From assembly GCA_028023455.1 (NCBI GenBank), contig JAQFVV010006200.1:6394506-6458505 (forward strand): 64,000 bases of DNA, in the 5' to 3' direction. The notes beneath the pieces are model-generated. The model did no database searches. It had not been told where the DNA came from and was given only the letters and a program-made list of their open reading frames with translations. Position 1 is the stretch's first letter. Each line of letters begins with the position of its first letter. The position numbers and the translations under genes were made by a program. The stretch is from Epiperipatus broadwayi. Lineage: Eukaryota > Onychophora > Udeonychophora > Euonychophora > Peripatidae. Below, in pieces: positions 38,025 to 49,053 of the stretch.

Positions 38025-38080
38025 GACATTAATTTAAAACAGGCAAAACTCTCCAAATAGCAGTGCCACTCAGTCTAGCG
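38025..38080 (-). repeat. Family A end fragment
   Basis: 'ttaaaacaggcaaaactctcc' followed by 'agcagtgccactcagt' is the family-A terminal arm. The flanking sequence soon becomes unrelated or too diverged to call. A weakly similar stretch upstream (37840-37960) may be an older copy. Confidence 0.5.
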
Positions 38081-39059
38081 AAACTAAAAGATGATTACCA
38101 GTTGACTGTAAAGCAGCTATTGCTCTGAATTAAAGGAAAAAAAAGCCTAAAATTAGTTTGAGAATCAGTTTAGAATTGACATCTAGTATCTCTTGATTAT
38201 TCCAACTTACACTGATGACGATGAGTATTAGTTCTATTAATAAAATTTAAAGGTATGCTAAGGAGTCATAGCACTATTTAGTTTGCTGTCATAAGAATTT
38301 TGTTTGCATTAGAGTAATAAGTTGTGGAGTTTCCCAAACTGAATAGAACTTATTAATATTTAAGGGATAGAAAACTTTTTAAAAACATTGCAATCGGATA
38401 AAGCACTATTATTAATGATAATAAATCATCAACAAAAACATTTTAATTTTATACTTCACTATTATTTAGCAAGATAATAAGTTTGTTCTTGCATAATTCT
38501 CTTCAGTCTACTAAAGAAACGATAAAATAGAAGAGATTTGGTGATTTATTATAATTCTTTATTTTTAATAGCTTTTGTAAGATGAGAATGCTGTGAATCT
38601 ATGTATAGAATTACTAATAAACTAGGGGATACAATGAATATCACGGGCAAAGTTCCAGATTTTTAATAAGAGTAAGCAGAGATACAATTTCACTACTCGT
38701 CATTCCATTATATCAAAAACGTCAGCAGATTATTGTCTCACAATCAATACCATGCGATATAAGACTTGATGAAGACATAAGATTAACAATTTTCTTGCTA
38801 GGATATATCACTATTAAATAAAATAATGCAGACCCTGCAAAAAATTAAGCGTATGGGGAGATACGTGTTAAGTAGGCATTAGAATTTTATTAGAGCTGTA
38901 TATACAACAATAAAAAAGAAATCTCTAAAAATGCGTTATCACAATATTGTTACATAAATTTAAGATTAAGATTAGATATAAATTCAATAATAAAACAAAA
39001 ATAGCTACATTGCATTAGAATTATATAATTTGTTTTTCTAAATAATAATCACAACTCAC

Positions 39060-39136
39060 TTTAGAACGTGAAGCTTTCTATAAGGAACCAAAATAACTTT
39101 GGACCCTAATATCATAATATTCGAATTTTTCTTCAT
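39060..39136 (-). CDS. NAT9: NAT9 exon 1 (start codon)
   Basis: NAT9 is a GNAT-superfamily N-acetyltransferase; family knowledge (fly Mnat9) links it to microtubule stability. This first coding exon is 77 nt. ATG is at 39136-39134, followed by K-K-N-S-N-I-M-I-L-G-S-K-V-I-L-V-P-Y-R-K and L-H-V-L, and the exon ends in phase 2 (AA|) before a GTGAGT donor. It matches the human start M-R-L-N-Q-N-T-L-L-L-G-K-K-V-V-L-V-P-Y without gaps, which fixes the start. The five exons seen encode about 128 residues of a family of roughly 200. A 3-codon upstream ORF overlaps this ATG. Confidence 0.95.
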
Positions 39137-39144
39137 ATTGTCAT
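39133..39144 (-). promoter_or_regulatory. Minimal upstream ORF overlapping the NAT9 start
   Basis: On the minus strand, ATG ACA ATA TGA (39144 to 39133) is a three-codon ORF whose stop overlaps the NAT9 initiator as ATGA. If transcription starts upstream of 39144, initiation here could be followed by termination and backward reinitiation at NAT9. This is inference; the transcription start is unknown. Confidence 0.4.
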
Positions 39145-39317
39145 TGTAATTGAAACGGAAGTTTATATGACTTTAACGCCCCCTATTTATAGCAACTGTG
39201 AAGCTGACATCAAGTGCTATGGAAAGCTAGCATTGTTAAAATCGGGCTTATTAACGCTATTATTATTATATTTATTTTTTATATTCATTTTTATTTTAAT
39301 AATAAAGCATCATAATT
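39137..39317. promoter_or_regulatory. NAT9-TMEM104 bidirectional promoter
   Basis: Only 181 bp separate the divergent start codons, so both 5' UTRs and the shared promoter must lie here unless there are further non-coding exons. Visible words include CGGAAGT at 39156-39162 (ETS-type core, common in housekeeping bidirectional promoters) and CGCCCCC at 39177-39183 (Sp1/KLF-like). CTATTTATAG at 39183-39192 fits a MEF2 consensus, but may be chance. No TATA box is placed convincingly for either direction. An open frame across 39167-39397 is incidental. Confidence 0.75.
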
Positions 39318-39362
39318 ATGGCGGGAGATATGTCAGATTCCAATACCTTATATTCGCCCGGG
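39318..39362 (+). CDS. TMEM104: TMEM104 exon 1 (start codon)
   Basis: ATG at 39318 has A at -3 and G at +4, a strong context. The 45-nt coding part encodes M-A-G-D-M-S-D-S-N-T-L-Y-S-P-G and ends in phase 0 at a GTATGT donor. Human TMEM104 starts M-A-G-E-I-T-E-T-G-E-L-Y-S-S-Y and continues V-G-L-V-Y-M-F-N. Exon 2 begins V-G-L-I-Y-I-F-N, so length and junction match exactly. TMEM104 is a multi-pass membrane protein related to the AAAP/SLC38-type amino-acid transporters; its substrate is not established from sequence. Confidence 0.93.
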
Positions 39363-40009
39363 GTATGTTTAGGCGTTTTTTTTTTTTTTTTTTGTAGTAA
39401 TGTTAAGTTATATTATTAATACATTTTTTAATTTAAAATTTATGTGCTCTCCTTTAAATTATCAGAATTAATATGCTTGTAATTAAAAAATAGCCATCAT
39501 AAAATATAATATGGATTTACTTCAATAAAAGAATTTCAATATGTTGCCGAATATACTGTCTGCTTAAAAGATCACTGAACTTTCCATAAATCAGCTGCTC
39601 TTTTATTGCATTATCTGGAATTAAAAATCATAATTTGATTTTCTTTTTTAGGTGAAAGATATCTTATGTTTAATATTTAAAAAATCCTCTCTTAACCAAG
39701 ATTTTCTGTTTTGTTATTTTCTTAACAGTTCAACTCATTATCGAGAATATTTTCTTCTTTTGAGACTAGTTAATACCATTATTTTCCATTCTTGTAAAAT
39801 GCTTTTACAAACGACTGTCGTAAATATTTATCTTTATGTCTATATAATTTTGGCAAAATGTTCTAATGCTTTTTTTCCCCAGATTGTTAATGGCAATTTT
39901 CCTATATAAATATTATTCATCTTTGTATGCATTTTTCCAAATCAGTGAACTAAAGGAATAGATTTATTAGATTTCTGGAAGTTACAATAATTTGCTTTAC
40001 ATATTTTTT

Positions 40010-40085
40010 TTTCCCCCATATGTCAAAGCATTGGCCGGGAAGCGAACGCGTGACAACTGTCTGCTACCAACGCTTGACTATTTGC
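40010..40085 (-). repeat. tRNA-like SINE fragment
   Basis: 'ttccccc-atatgtcaaagcattggccgggaagcgaacgcg' followed by 'tgacaactgtctgctaccaacgcttga' reads on the minus strand as a tRNA-like head with CGTTCGCTTCCCGGCC and an A-rich tail. It is the inverted counterpart of the copy at 12730. 'tatttgctttaca' flanks both sides (39991 and 40079), a plausible ~13-bp target-site duplication. Confidence 0.55.
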
Positions 40086-40192
40086 TTTACAGATTTTATT
40101 TTTAAAGTTTAATATCTGATCTTATACCGATGAGTCAACTGAAATGATCGGGCAAAGGCCTCTTCAGCAGTTAACTTCAAAGATAAACTAAG

Positions 40193-40309
40193 TCAAAGTC
40201 TATATTAAAACAGGCAAAACTCACTATACGTATTGCCTGTTTTAATAACAATTATAACCAAGCATAAGAAATGATGATCATGTGATGTTTATTGGCTCAA
40301 AGTCTATAT
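40193..40309. mobile_element. Family A mini-copy, 13-bp target-site duplication
   Basis: TCAAAGTCTATAT at 40193-40205 and 40297-40309 is exact. The ~91-bp insert is just the family-A end sequence folded on itself (caggcaaaactc...attgcctg), followed by the 'aagcataagaaatgatgatcatgtgatgttta' end. Confidence 0.8.
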
Positions 40310-40439
40310 GTTGATTTGGGTGAAGGACTTTTATAGTTAATTGTTTTATTCTCTAGCTAAGAATAGATAAACTTCCATTTATTGACCAAGAATTTGAGTG
40401 AAATAGTTATGGTCTAGCTATTTAAAAAGTCGTTTTTTC

Positions 40440-42110
40440 ATACTTTTATGGCAACTACTATAAGTTTTAGTAATTAATAGATGGCATATGATAAGGCCTA
40501 ATAAATTCCTATCTCAGTGCTGTCCTATCCACTATCCCCAAATTAGTTACAAGCTTATGGTTTCGATATGGAGCATTGCACTTGGCTTTTTGGATCTAAA
40601 TATATCTTCAGGAAGCCATCATTTATCTTCTTTTTAACTATCAAGCTATGGGTTAAAATTGGAAAAACAAATAGTTTCAATCTAAGCCAACTTGCTTGTA
40701 TAGTCATGTAGATTTGAAACCAGTTTATTATCTATATATTATGGTGTCCTTAGTTTTTTTAACAACTGTTGAGATCCTAAGATTTAGGTGCAGAGTTCTC
40801 AGATCCAAGGTTCCTCACTGACGAAGGCCACAAATCAGAAACTAGTTTGGGTATATTGGATGAGTAGGCGCTAGATAAGGATTTTATGCATAAGACTTCT
40901 GGCATCCATTGATTACTCTGTCTTGCTTTGAGTGGCACTACTGTATAGAGAGAGTTTTGTCTATTTTAATAACAGTTATGAGCAAGCATGGGAGATAGTG
41001 ATCATGTGATGTGTAAAGGTTTATTGGTGTAAAACTAATAAACTTTTACATGACTTTATCTCACCAGATTATTCATTATTGTTTCAGAAGCAATAGATGC
41101 CAGATAATAATGCTTTATCAATCTCTATCCACTGCTGTGGCATAGAGATTTGAAGAAAAAAATATGCTGCTGAAACAACAATCAGTAAGTTGGAGTCATG
41201 ATATTTTATTGAATTTTTTACTCATTCTCATCACCGGGTAAAGGAGCCTATAATTGTTAAAAAAAAAAACCTGAACATCATAATATAGACATTCTGAATT
41301 GATTTCAGATCTATATGACCATACAAGCAAGTTTCCTTATATTTTTAAACATGTTTTTCAATTTGGGTTAATAGCTTGATAGTGAAAAAAGGGAATTAAA
41401 TGATAGCTTACAGAATGAAGATGTATTATATACTAAAGATCATGTGCACCATTCCATAGCTTCACACTAATGAAAGCCATAAACTTGAAACTAGTCTGGG
41501 AATGTTAGATAAAAGAGCACTGCATAAGGGTTAATTTAGTACTATGATCTGGCATCTATTAGTCACTAAAGCTTATAGTAGAACATATAATTTGTAGCAA
41601 AAAAAATATGCTACTAAAACAAGGAGTAAGCTGAAATCATGTGATAGAGTCATAATATTTTATTGGTTTTACACCAATTTTGGCATAATTGTTAAAAAAC
41701 TGAGGTTATTATAATATACAAATAATGACTCTAGGTTTAATGTAAGTATGTTGACTTAGTTAGGAAATGCATAAATTTTTTTATTTGGTGATAGCTTGAT
41801 AGCTAAAAAGAAAGATAAATCATGGCTGCCTGATGCATTAGATTCTAAAGATGCAAATGCACTGTTCCAAGATACAAAGTTCCTCACTGATGAAGCTATA
41901 AATTGAAATTAGACAGGATATTGGATAGAATAGTACTGGATAAGGATTTATTAAGTGTTGCATCTATTATCTGGTAGTTACTGAAGTTTATAGTAGATGG
42001 CACAGAGGTTGAGGAAAAAATTTGCTGAAATAGCAGTGAATAAGCTGAAGTCATGTGATAGAGATGTGATATTTTATTGGTTATTGTATCATAAGGTAAA
42101 TTTCATGTTT
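40440..42110. repeat. Cluster of diverged family A units
   Basis: At least four units in mixed orientation are recognisable by 'gcacttggctttttggatcta', 'ctagtttgggtatattggatgag', 'ggcatccattgattactctg' and similar phrases. A plus-strand hammerhead block lies near 40804-40862 (core CTGACGA, CUAGUUU in place of CUAGUC). More decayed plus-strand blocks lie near 41475-41510 (CTAATGA) and 41895-41930 (CTGATGA kept, GAAAT). These look older than the copies that still have target-site duplications. Confidence 0.65.
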
Positions 42111-42147
42111 AGCAGATAGTAATATCAAATTAAATAATCTTTCTGGA

Positions 42148-43322
42148 GTCATAGAAATTTACACAGAGGCTAAACTCTCCATACAGTAGCGCCACTCAAT
42201 GCAAGCCAGAGTAATCAATGGATGCAAGAAAGTTTGTGCATAAATCCCTATCCAGTACATACTCATCCAATATCCCCAGACTAGTTTCTAGCTTGTGGCT
42301 TTCATCAATGAGTAGCCTTGGATCTGAGAACACTGCACCTAGATTTTAGGATCTAATGCAACCCTCCAGCAGCCACTTTTTATTTTATTAGCAAACTATA
42401 AAACTTTTAAGTTCAAAATGAAAACATGAAAATAACTTGTATAATTGTATAGATCTGAACTCATTTCAGCATTCATACATTTTGGTAGTTTTGGTTCTTT
42501 AATGACTGCAGTCACCATAATCCTATTGGGAAGGGTTAGTATTAAACCACTAAACATCACATGATCACCATTATTTATGCTTATACAAAATGTTTACACA
42601 TAGACTAAACTCTCCATACAGGAGTGCCACTCAGTGCAAGATAGAGTAATCAGTGGATGCAAGAAGATCCAAGGCTCCTCACTAATGAAAGCCACAAGCT
42701 AGAAACTAATTTGGGGATATTGGATGAGTAGGCATTAGATATGGATTTATGCACAACACCTTGCATCCATAGATTACTCTGCCTTGCACTGAGTGGCCCT
42801 ACTGTATGGAGAGTTTAGCCTCTGTAAACAGTTTGTGTAAGCATAAAGAATGGGTGATCATGTGATGTTTAGTGGTTTAATACAATCCTGCCCAACAGGA
42901 TTATGGTGACTGTGGTTATTAATGAATCAGATAGCATGGATACTGAACTGAGTTCAGATCTATACAACTATACAAGGTAATGAGCTTGAATTGAAAACAT
43001 TATGTTTTTATTTTGGATTCAAAACTTTATAGTTAGCTAATAATGTAAAAGCTGGCTGCTGGAAGGTTGCATTAGATCCTAAGATCTTGGCACAGTGCTC
43101 TCAGATCCAAGGCTCCTCACTGATGAAAGTCACAAGCTAAAAACTAGTCTGGGGATATTGGATGAATAGGCACTAGATAGGGATTTATGCACCAACCTTT
43201 TTGACCATTGATTACTCTGGCTTGCACTGAGTGGTGCTACTGTATGGAGAGTTTAGCCTTTGTGTAAACAGCTTGTGTAAGCATAAAGAATGGTGATCAT
43301 ATGATGTTTAGTCATAGAAATT
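42148..43322. mobile_element. Composite family-A element, 12-bp target-site duplication
   Basis: GTCATAGAAATT at 42148-42159 and 43311-43322 is exact and bounds ~1.15 kb. A minus-oriented unit (block near 42268-42330, core TTGATGA) is followed by plus-oriented units with blocks near 42665-42725 (CTAATGA) and at 43105-43163 (CTGATGA). The terminal arms are unequal: the right arm extends about 45 bp further than the left. This subfamily ends with 'gtttacacaaaggctaaactctcc', whereas other family-A copies have 'ttaaaacaggcaaaactctcc'. Confidence 0.8.
43105..43163 (+). ncRNA. Nearly intact family-A hammerhead block
   Basis: The 59-nt layout is conserved: AUCCAA/UUGGAU, UCCUCA/UGGGGA, CUGAUGA intact and GUC intact. 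The G of GAAA (G12, catalytic) is changed to A, which should abolish cleavage. It lies sense to TMEM104. Confidence 0.55.
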
Positions 43323-43599
43323 CTTAGTAATTTATATTTTAATTTAGAAAAATTATTACTCTGAAGGAAACAAATCTTTAATTTTATATATTATGCTTTT
43401 ATATCATATTGGAATTTTATATAATGAATTTTCACAGCAAATTTTGCAAAATATTTTAAATTTATTAAATAAATCATTTCTACTTATACTTCAATATTCT
43501 TCATTTCTTAAAATAATATCAAAATTCATTTCTTAAAAATTTGTATGTCGAATCTTGATCAACAATAGCTAAAGAATTAAAAGATAGTAGGATCAATTG

Positions 43600-46100
43600 A
43601 ATATGAATCTTCTTTTTCATATTCATAAAAACTTTTTTGTTTTCTTATTTCTAGTTGTTTTAAATTTAAAGAAATACCATTATTGGAATATTTGTTGTTG
43701 TTTTTTTATGAAGTAAAACTGTTTTAAATTTTTTTTAAAAAAATTGTAATCCTTTTAGTAGTCTCTGATTTTCTATAAATTTTTGCTGAAATTATTGATA
43801 GCAAATAACATTTCATATCAATTAAGTAGACAAAACAAATTTAAAATTAATTTCATTTTCAACCATTCCAATTAATTCTTCTAATGCATCTTAACTACAT
43901 TATCAGAATTCAGTCAATTTTCCTATTCATGTTTCTAAAAGTGATTTCAATGTCAGTTTGTTGGTGCTTTCTAAACATATTCCCTATTTGTGAAAATTCA
44001 GAAAATATTATGTACAGTCTTTGAATTATTTTAAAATATGACATCATTATTTGAATAATTGATTCAGGATATGTACAGTGTTTGGTACAAAGAAAGATTC
44101 ATAATTTTCTAATAAAACCTTAGCTTGAATGCCTTTTTATTTATCAATCGTATTGACTTTATTATTATAAAACTATTATTGACAGTCTTTTTAATCAATA
44201 TTTAATTTGGAAAGTTCTTTTTTCAAAGATTCAGTTAAATTGAATTTATGGTTTTTGTAAGATATGTTAATTCAGTGAAATATTCATTAATTTCAACTAT
44301 TTTGTTTTCTTTTTAAGTCATTCTATGATTCACATAATGAAGATAATTTGTTCAAAGTTTTTTTTTTTATATCTCTAGTGCAATCCACTTGAATAGAATA
44401 ATATTTGTAATTATATGTTGGACTATTTTCATCATCTAGAATTAATCAAGTGGCTTTAGAAAAATTCAAACTTATTTAAATTTGGCAAATACATTCAACT
44501 ATTAGTAATAATGCAAAGGTTAGTATATCACATAATGGTCTGATTGGTATTATTTTTCTCTCTTCTTCGAGTATTGTCTGACCAGTGGCAGTATTAGCAT
44601 GGGAGTCGAACCTGGATTTTTAGATTCTTGAATATTTAATTTAAGGCAACACTCAAGCATCATCTTAAATTCTATTGTATTCACAAATCTAAAGGTTTTT
44701 GTTTTTATTCCTATTCTAGTACTGTCACTGATCAGACCGGCAACACCTGAAGATGAGAATACTACTACTTGAAACATTGTATTATATATTAACCTATGTC
44801 CTATTACTAACAATTGAATATACTTGAAAAGTTACAAAAAAAGTTTGAATTTTTCTAAAGACACTTAACAATTAATTTATACAGGAAAGCTCTAAATAAT
44901 TCTGTAAACAAATACATATTATTTGAGCACCAAAAAACAATAGGCCATGTGTTCAAACCCACTATGGCAAGGGTACTGTGCATTGAACTTAACGAAAGAT
45001 TAAGGAGGCATGTTTATTGCAAATGACAACTATGCAATAAACCGAAAAGAATCGTGCTTTACAATCTCCAGAAAATGGTCTTTATGAAAGAAAACTCTGC
45101 ATAAATTACCACTAAACTTCACTTAAAGTAGGCTATGAAAATGGAGACTTAAGTTCTCTGAAAGCGCTCAGTCGTATAATTCTTTTCTAATAATAATAAG
45201 CTTCACTTTTTTGCATAAAGTGCAATTTAAAACTTACCACTCAAAGGTGAAGTAAAAAAACAAGGATTTTATTTTAACAATTAATTGTAGATAATGGAAA
45301 TAGTCATATAATTGTAAGTTAAATTCCATCATCACAAACTTTTAGTTAAATACAGAATATTTTTTTTTTTTTTTTTTTTGCAATATATTTCATTTTTTTT
45401 ACTCACTAAATTTATAATCTCATTTTGTATTTTAAGTATTTGTTTGTTTCTTGTTATTATTATTCTTTAGCTATTTAGCCAGTCTTATATCAAATTTAGA
45501 AATAATTTTCTATTAAATCCAAAAACTTTCCAATAATATTTATTATTGGTAAGTGTCGTGATGTTTTGCTAAATATTGCATACATAAGAACAGCTTATTA
45601 ATTTTCTGTGTGTGCATTTATCAATCTTTGTTCATAGGCATCAATTTTTTATTCTGCTTTTTTTTTTTTTAGTTTTAAAAATGGCACATGATTTTTGCAT
45701 ATATGTGACATTTTATGTTTTTTAATTCAGTGCCTAATTATTTTGATGTTGATTGTAATTGAAATATATAATAGTAATAACAATATTTAGTATCTTTGGA
45801 CATTGTTCTCCATTAGAAATTTATTATATAAAATGAAATACTAAACATTTTATCTAATGGGAAATTTAAATCATGAATTAATATAAAATCTTTTTTTATT
45901 ATTAAATATATAGTCGGGAGATATTGGCCATTTTCTAGCATCGTTACTTATGATAAATGAATTTTCAAGAATTTGATTAGATTCTTTATTGTTTTCTTTA
46001 TTTGCTCTGTATTCTTCAGATATTTTATTATCATTCACTCTCTCCTTCTTTATGATCTTCAACTTGATCGTTTTTTGTGTATGAATGACATATTAGTGAA
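43600..46100 (-). pseudogene. hAT/ZMYM-like transposase relic
   Basis: Broken minus-strand frames follow the order of ZMYM1/DUF4371-type hAT transposases. The first is N-D-A-R-K-W-P-I-S-P-D-Y-I near 45900-45960, like the N-terminal 'DPxxWP' block. Next is K-G-I-Q-A-K-V-L-L-E-N-Y-E-S-F-F-V-P near 44083-44140, matching 'KGVQARIL...AFFVPC'. Then I-Q-R-L-Y-I-I-F-S-E-F-S near 43990-44030 matches 'IIQRLYVLFS'. Many stops and shifts show it is defunct. An unrelated block (44550-44830) with a B-box-like GGTTCGACTCCC interrupts it. No terminal inverted repeats were found, so the ends are approximate. Confidence 0.55.
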
Positions 46101-47649
46101 TCTTTTTTATACTCAGACTTTCTAGTGGTAATAGAACTATCTTGAGCCTTATTTGAGTTTTAATAAATAAATGTGTGGTTTTAATTGTAATATTGTAAAT
46201 TGGTTTTTGCTCTCTTTCTTAAGATTGTCTTTTTTTTTTTTTGAAACTCCATTTTTAATTTCTATAATTTCCTCAGCTTGAACTCATTTTTAATTTTTTA
46301 AATAATAAAAATAATGAATATGTGTGGAATAATATATTATCTATATTTTCAAAAGTGTAAATTGTGAAAATTTAGAATGATTGTTATTAAATTTATTATT
46401 ATTTTATATATAAATTGAATGTTCATCTCTATATTTTTTGTTGTGAAAATTAAAAACAAAATAAATATGTTTCATATTATCAGTCTGATTTAATTAAAAA
46501 AATATATTTCAGGGCTAAAAAATATTGTTATTAAATTCTTTGAGATAGGATTGACCTTAGAAATTATGGGCCTAAATGGAAATATTTTTTACTGGATGCC
46601 AGGCTTGCAACCAAGATCTATAGAATTTTAACTATATCTCTATGATAGAATGGAAAGCAGTTAAAATCCTAGCTTAATTAAAACATGCATGTGAGATGAT
46701 GGCAAAGATGAAGATCAGCACATTTTAATATAAAATTATATAATGTACGCCTAATAAACAAATAAACAAAATGATTGGTTTCATTAAATGAAAGTAAATA
46801 ATTGCAAGAAGTTGCAAAATGATTTAATAAAAATATTTAATTTTTGTTTTTTAAAAAAAAAAAATTCAAAGTGTAGGTGTAATTGGATATACATTACTAT
46901 TTGGGAAGGGGGGGGGGTTTCTAAAAATCACTTTTTATTTTTATTGCCTTTTATTATGAAAAAGGTATAATATTATTTTTTCCCTCTTCTAAATCTTTTA
47001 GACTTTTGCCTAAATTTAAAGAATTGCTAATTTTAATTTAAATGGTCATTATTGCTAAACAGTTTACATATTTTTGTTGAATTGATAATTTCAAATTTTG
47101 ACCAGTTTTAGCTTTGAAAAACTTGTCTGATGCCACAGTCATTTGGATTGTCAAAAAATAAATAAATCTGAAAATAAATTTGGAGATGCAATAATCTTAT
47201 TGTTGTAAATGAGTAATTTGAACATTTTCTTAGAGTTTTGAATCTATTATGGCAAGTTCGATTTAAATGCTTCAATTTCCTCACAAAGTACACAGTCATC
47301 TCTAACATTTTGTGGTTTGAACTTGGTTTTTTCTATACCACTCACAGATTTGCTGCACATTTTTTATGGTATCAAGCAGGTTCTGAAAGTTGCACAAAAA
47401 TCCATTTGAATTTTGTTTATACAGCTATTCAAGACTTGACTTACTATCTACCATTTGATCAGAACATTGAACTTTGATAACAGTTTTTGGATCTGAGAGA
47501 GATACATTTGTATATTTATAATTAAATAATTTCTTTTTCTTTTTACATAAGCATTTACTTCTAAATTTGAATACAAACTCATCCTTTAGGTCCTTGGCTA
47601 ATTCATTGTCATCGGTTAAAACTTTATCAAAATCTATTTACCTATAAAT

Positions 47650-48350
47650 AGTTTTTATTAGTCAATCATTAGAATAGAGATTATCCAGTAATGAATAATA
47701 TTTTAATTTTCACTACATTACTCTCATAGAAGATAGAGACTGGTTTCTATCTGCTTTTAACATCTTGTGGAGGAATGTAATCATAAACATATGACCAAAG
47801 ATGTGAAAAAGTTTTATGATCCCCAAGACGCACATTTTGTGTTGAACCAGTGCTAATTAGTTGGCCCAGACCGCAGGGTCTTACACATAACTTTATCATT
47901 GTTCAGTATTTATGTAGATAACAAAGTACTACTTTGCGTAAAGTGATGTAGTGAAAATCACACTACAGAAATATTATTCATTATTGGATAATCTCTAGTC
48001 TAATGAATGACTAATAAAAATTATTAATGTACTTTCACTAATTAATTTGTATTAAAGTTGTGAGGGCAGCACTTTTGACATTTATTAAATAAACTATAGT
48101 AATTTGTTATCTATATACTGAACAATGGTAAAGATATGCATAAGAGATTGTGATCGGGGATGAGTGCTGGTCAGCACCAAATGTGCATCTTGGGGGCAAA
48201 AATCTTTTTCACATGTCTTTGGCCATATGATTATGATTACATCCCTTCACAAAGTGTTAAAAGCAGATAGAAACTAGTCTCTACCTTGTGTGAGAATGAT
48301 GTAGTAAAAATTACACTATCAGAAATATTATTCACTATTTTCCTGTATGT
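47650..48350. mobile_element. Family C inverted pair
   Basis: A minus-oriented unit (about 47660-47935) and a plus-oriented unit (about 48145-48350) share the 'gaaccag-gct-at-agttggccc', 'aagatgcacatt' and 'tggccatatgattatgattacat' blocks in mirror image, separated by ~200 bp. The hammerhead equivalents are decayed: CTAATTA near 47870 on the minus strand, and GGGATGAGTGCTGG lacking the first core bases near 48153 on the plus strand. Confidence 0.6.
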
Positions 48351-49053
48351 CTTTAATCAAGTACAAAGCTTTGGAATGAATAAAGCCCTGTTTCAACATC
48401 CATAATATTACTTTAAAATTCTTTACTCACAAAATTCATTTAGTGAGATAAAAAACTTGGAATTTCTTATTTCATTAAGTATTAAGCATTACTTTTTGTT
48501 TATCATAAATGTTTTTTATTACATTTTTTAAGTCTGAATTCAACCAATCACTAGTGAGTTTTTCCTTATATTCAGTTAGGCAGAAGGCCTTTACTGATAA
48601 ATGTAAAGTAAATAAATAGAGTATATTAGGTAAAATTTTCTTTTTGCTTTAAAAAGTGCAAAGATAGTGAAATAAGTATTAATGTATTTACAATTTCAAT
48701 TCTCATTACTCTCATCTTATATCTATGGCTAGTAGTCATCTAATTTTACTTTCAAATAATTTTTTAATAATCTATTTAAAAAAAAAAAAATTTAATGAAA
48801 TTTAGTTTTGTTTATGAATTTATTTAATTTAATTTACTTTTTTATAACTATAAATTCTTTTGTGAATTTTAAATCTGTAAATTAAATTGCAGAAAATTTT
48901 AAATATAAAGAAATGACTCTCCTGTAAATTTTATCTCATTTGCAAATCTATATATTTATTATTAAAAAATTTCACAAATATAGATAACGAACAATAAACT
49001 TTAATATATTCAACAAAGGGGACTGGGTTAAAGCAAACTTTCAAATACAAAAC

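Noticed and set aside
39167-39397. 76-codon open frame spanning the promoter and TMEM104 exon 1
   Set aside because: It is in a different frame from TMEM104, has a poly-Leu/Ile/Phe composition from A+T-rich sequence, and crosses the clear exon 1 donor.
40120-40160. CCGATGAGTCAACTGAAATGATCGGG as a hammerhead variant
   Set aside because: The second core base is wrong, stem II would have a 2-nt loop, and no cleavage triplet is placed properly.
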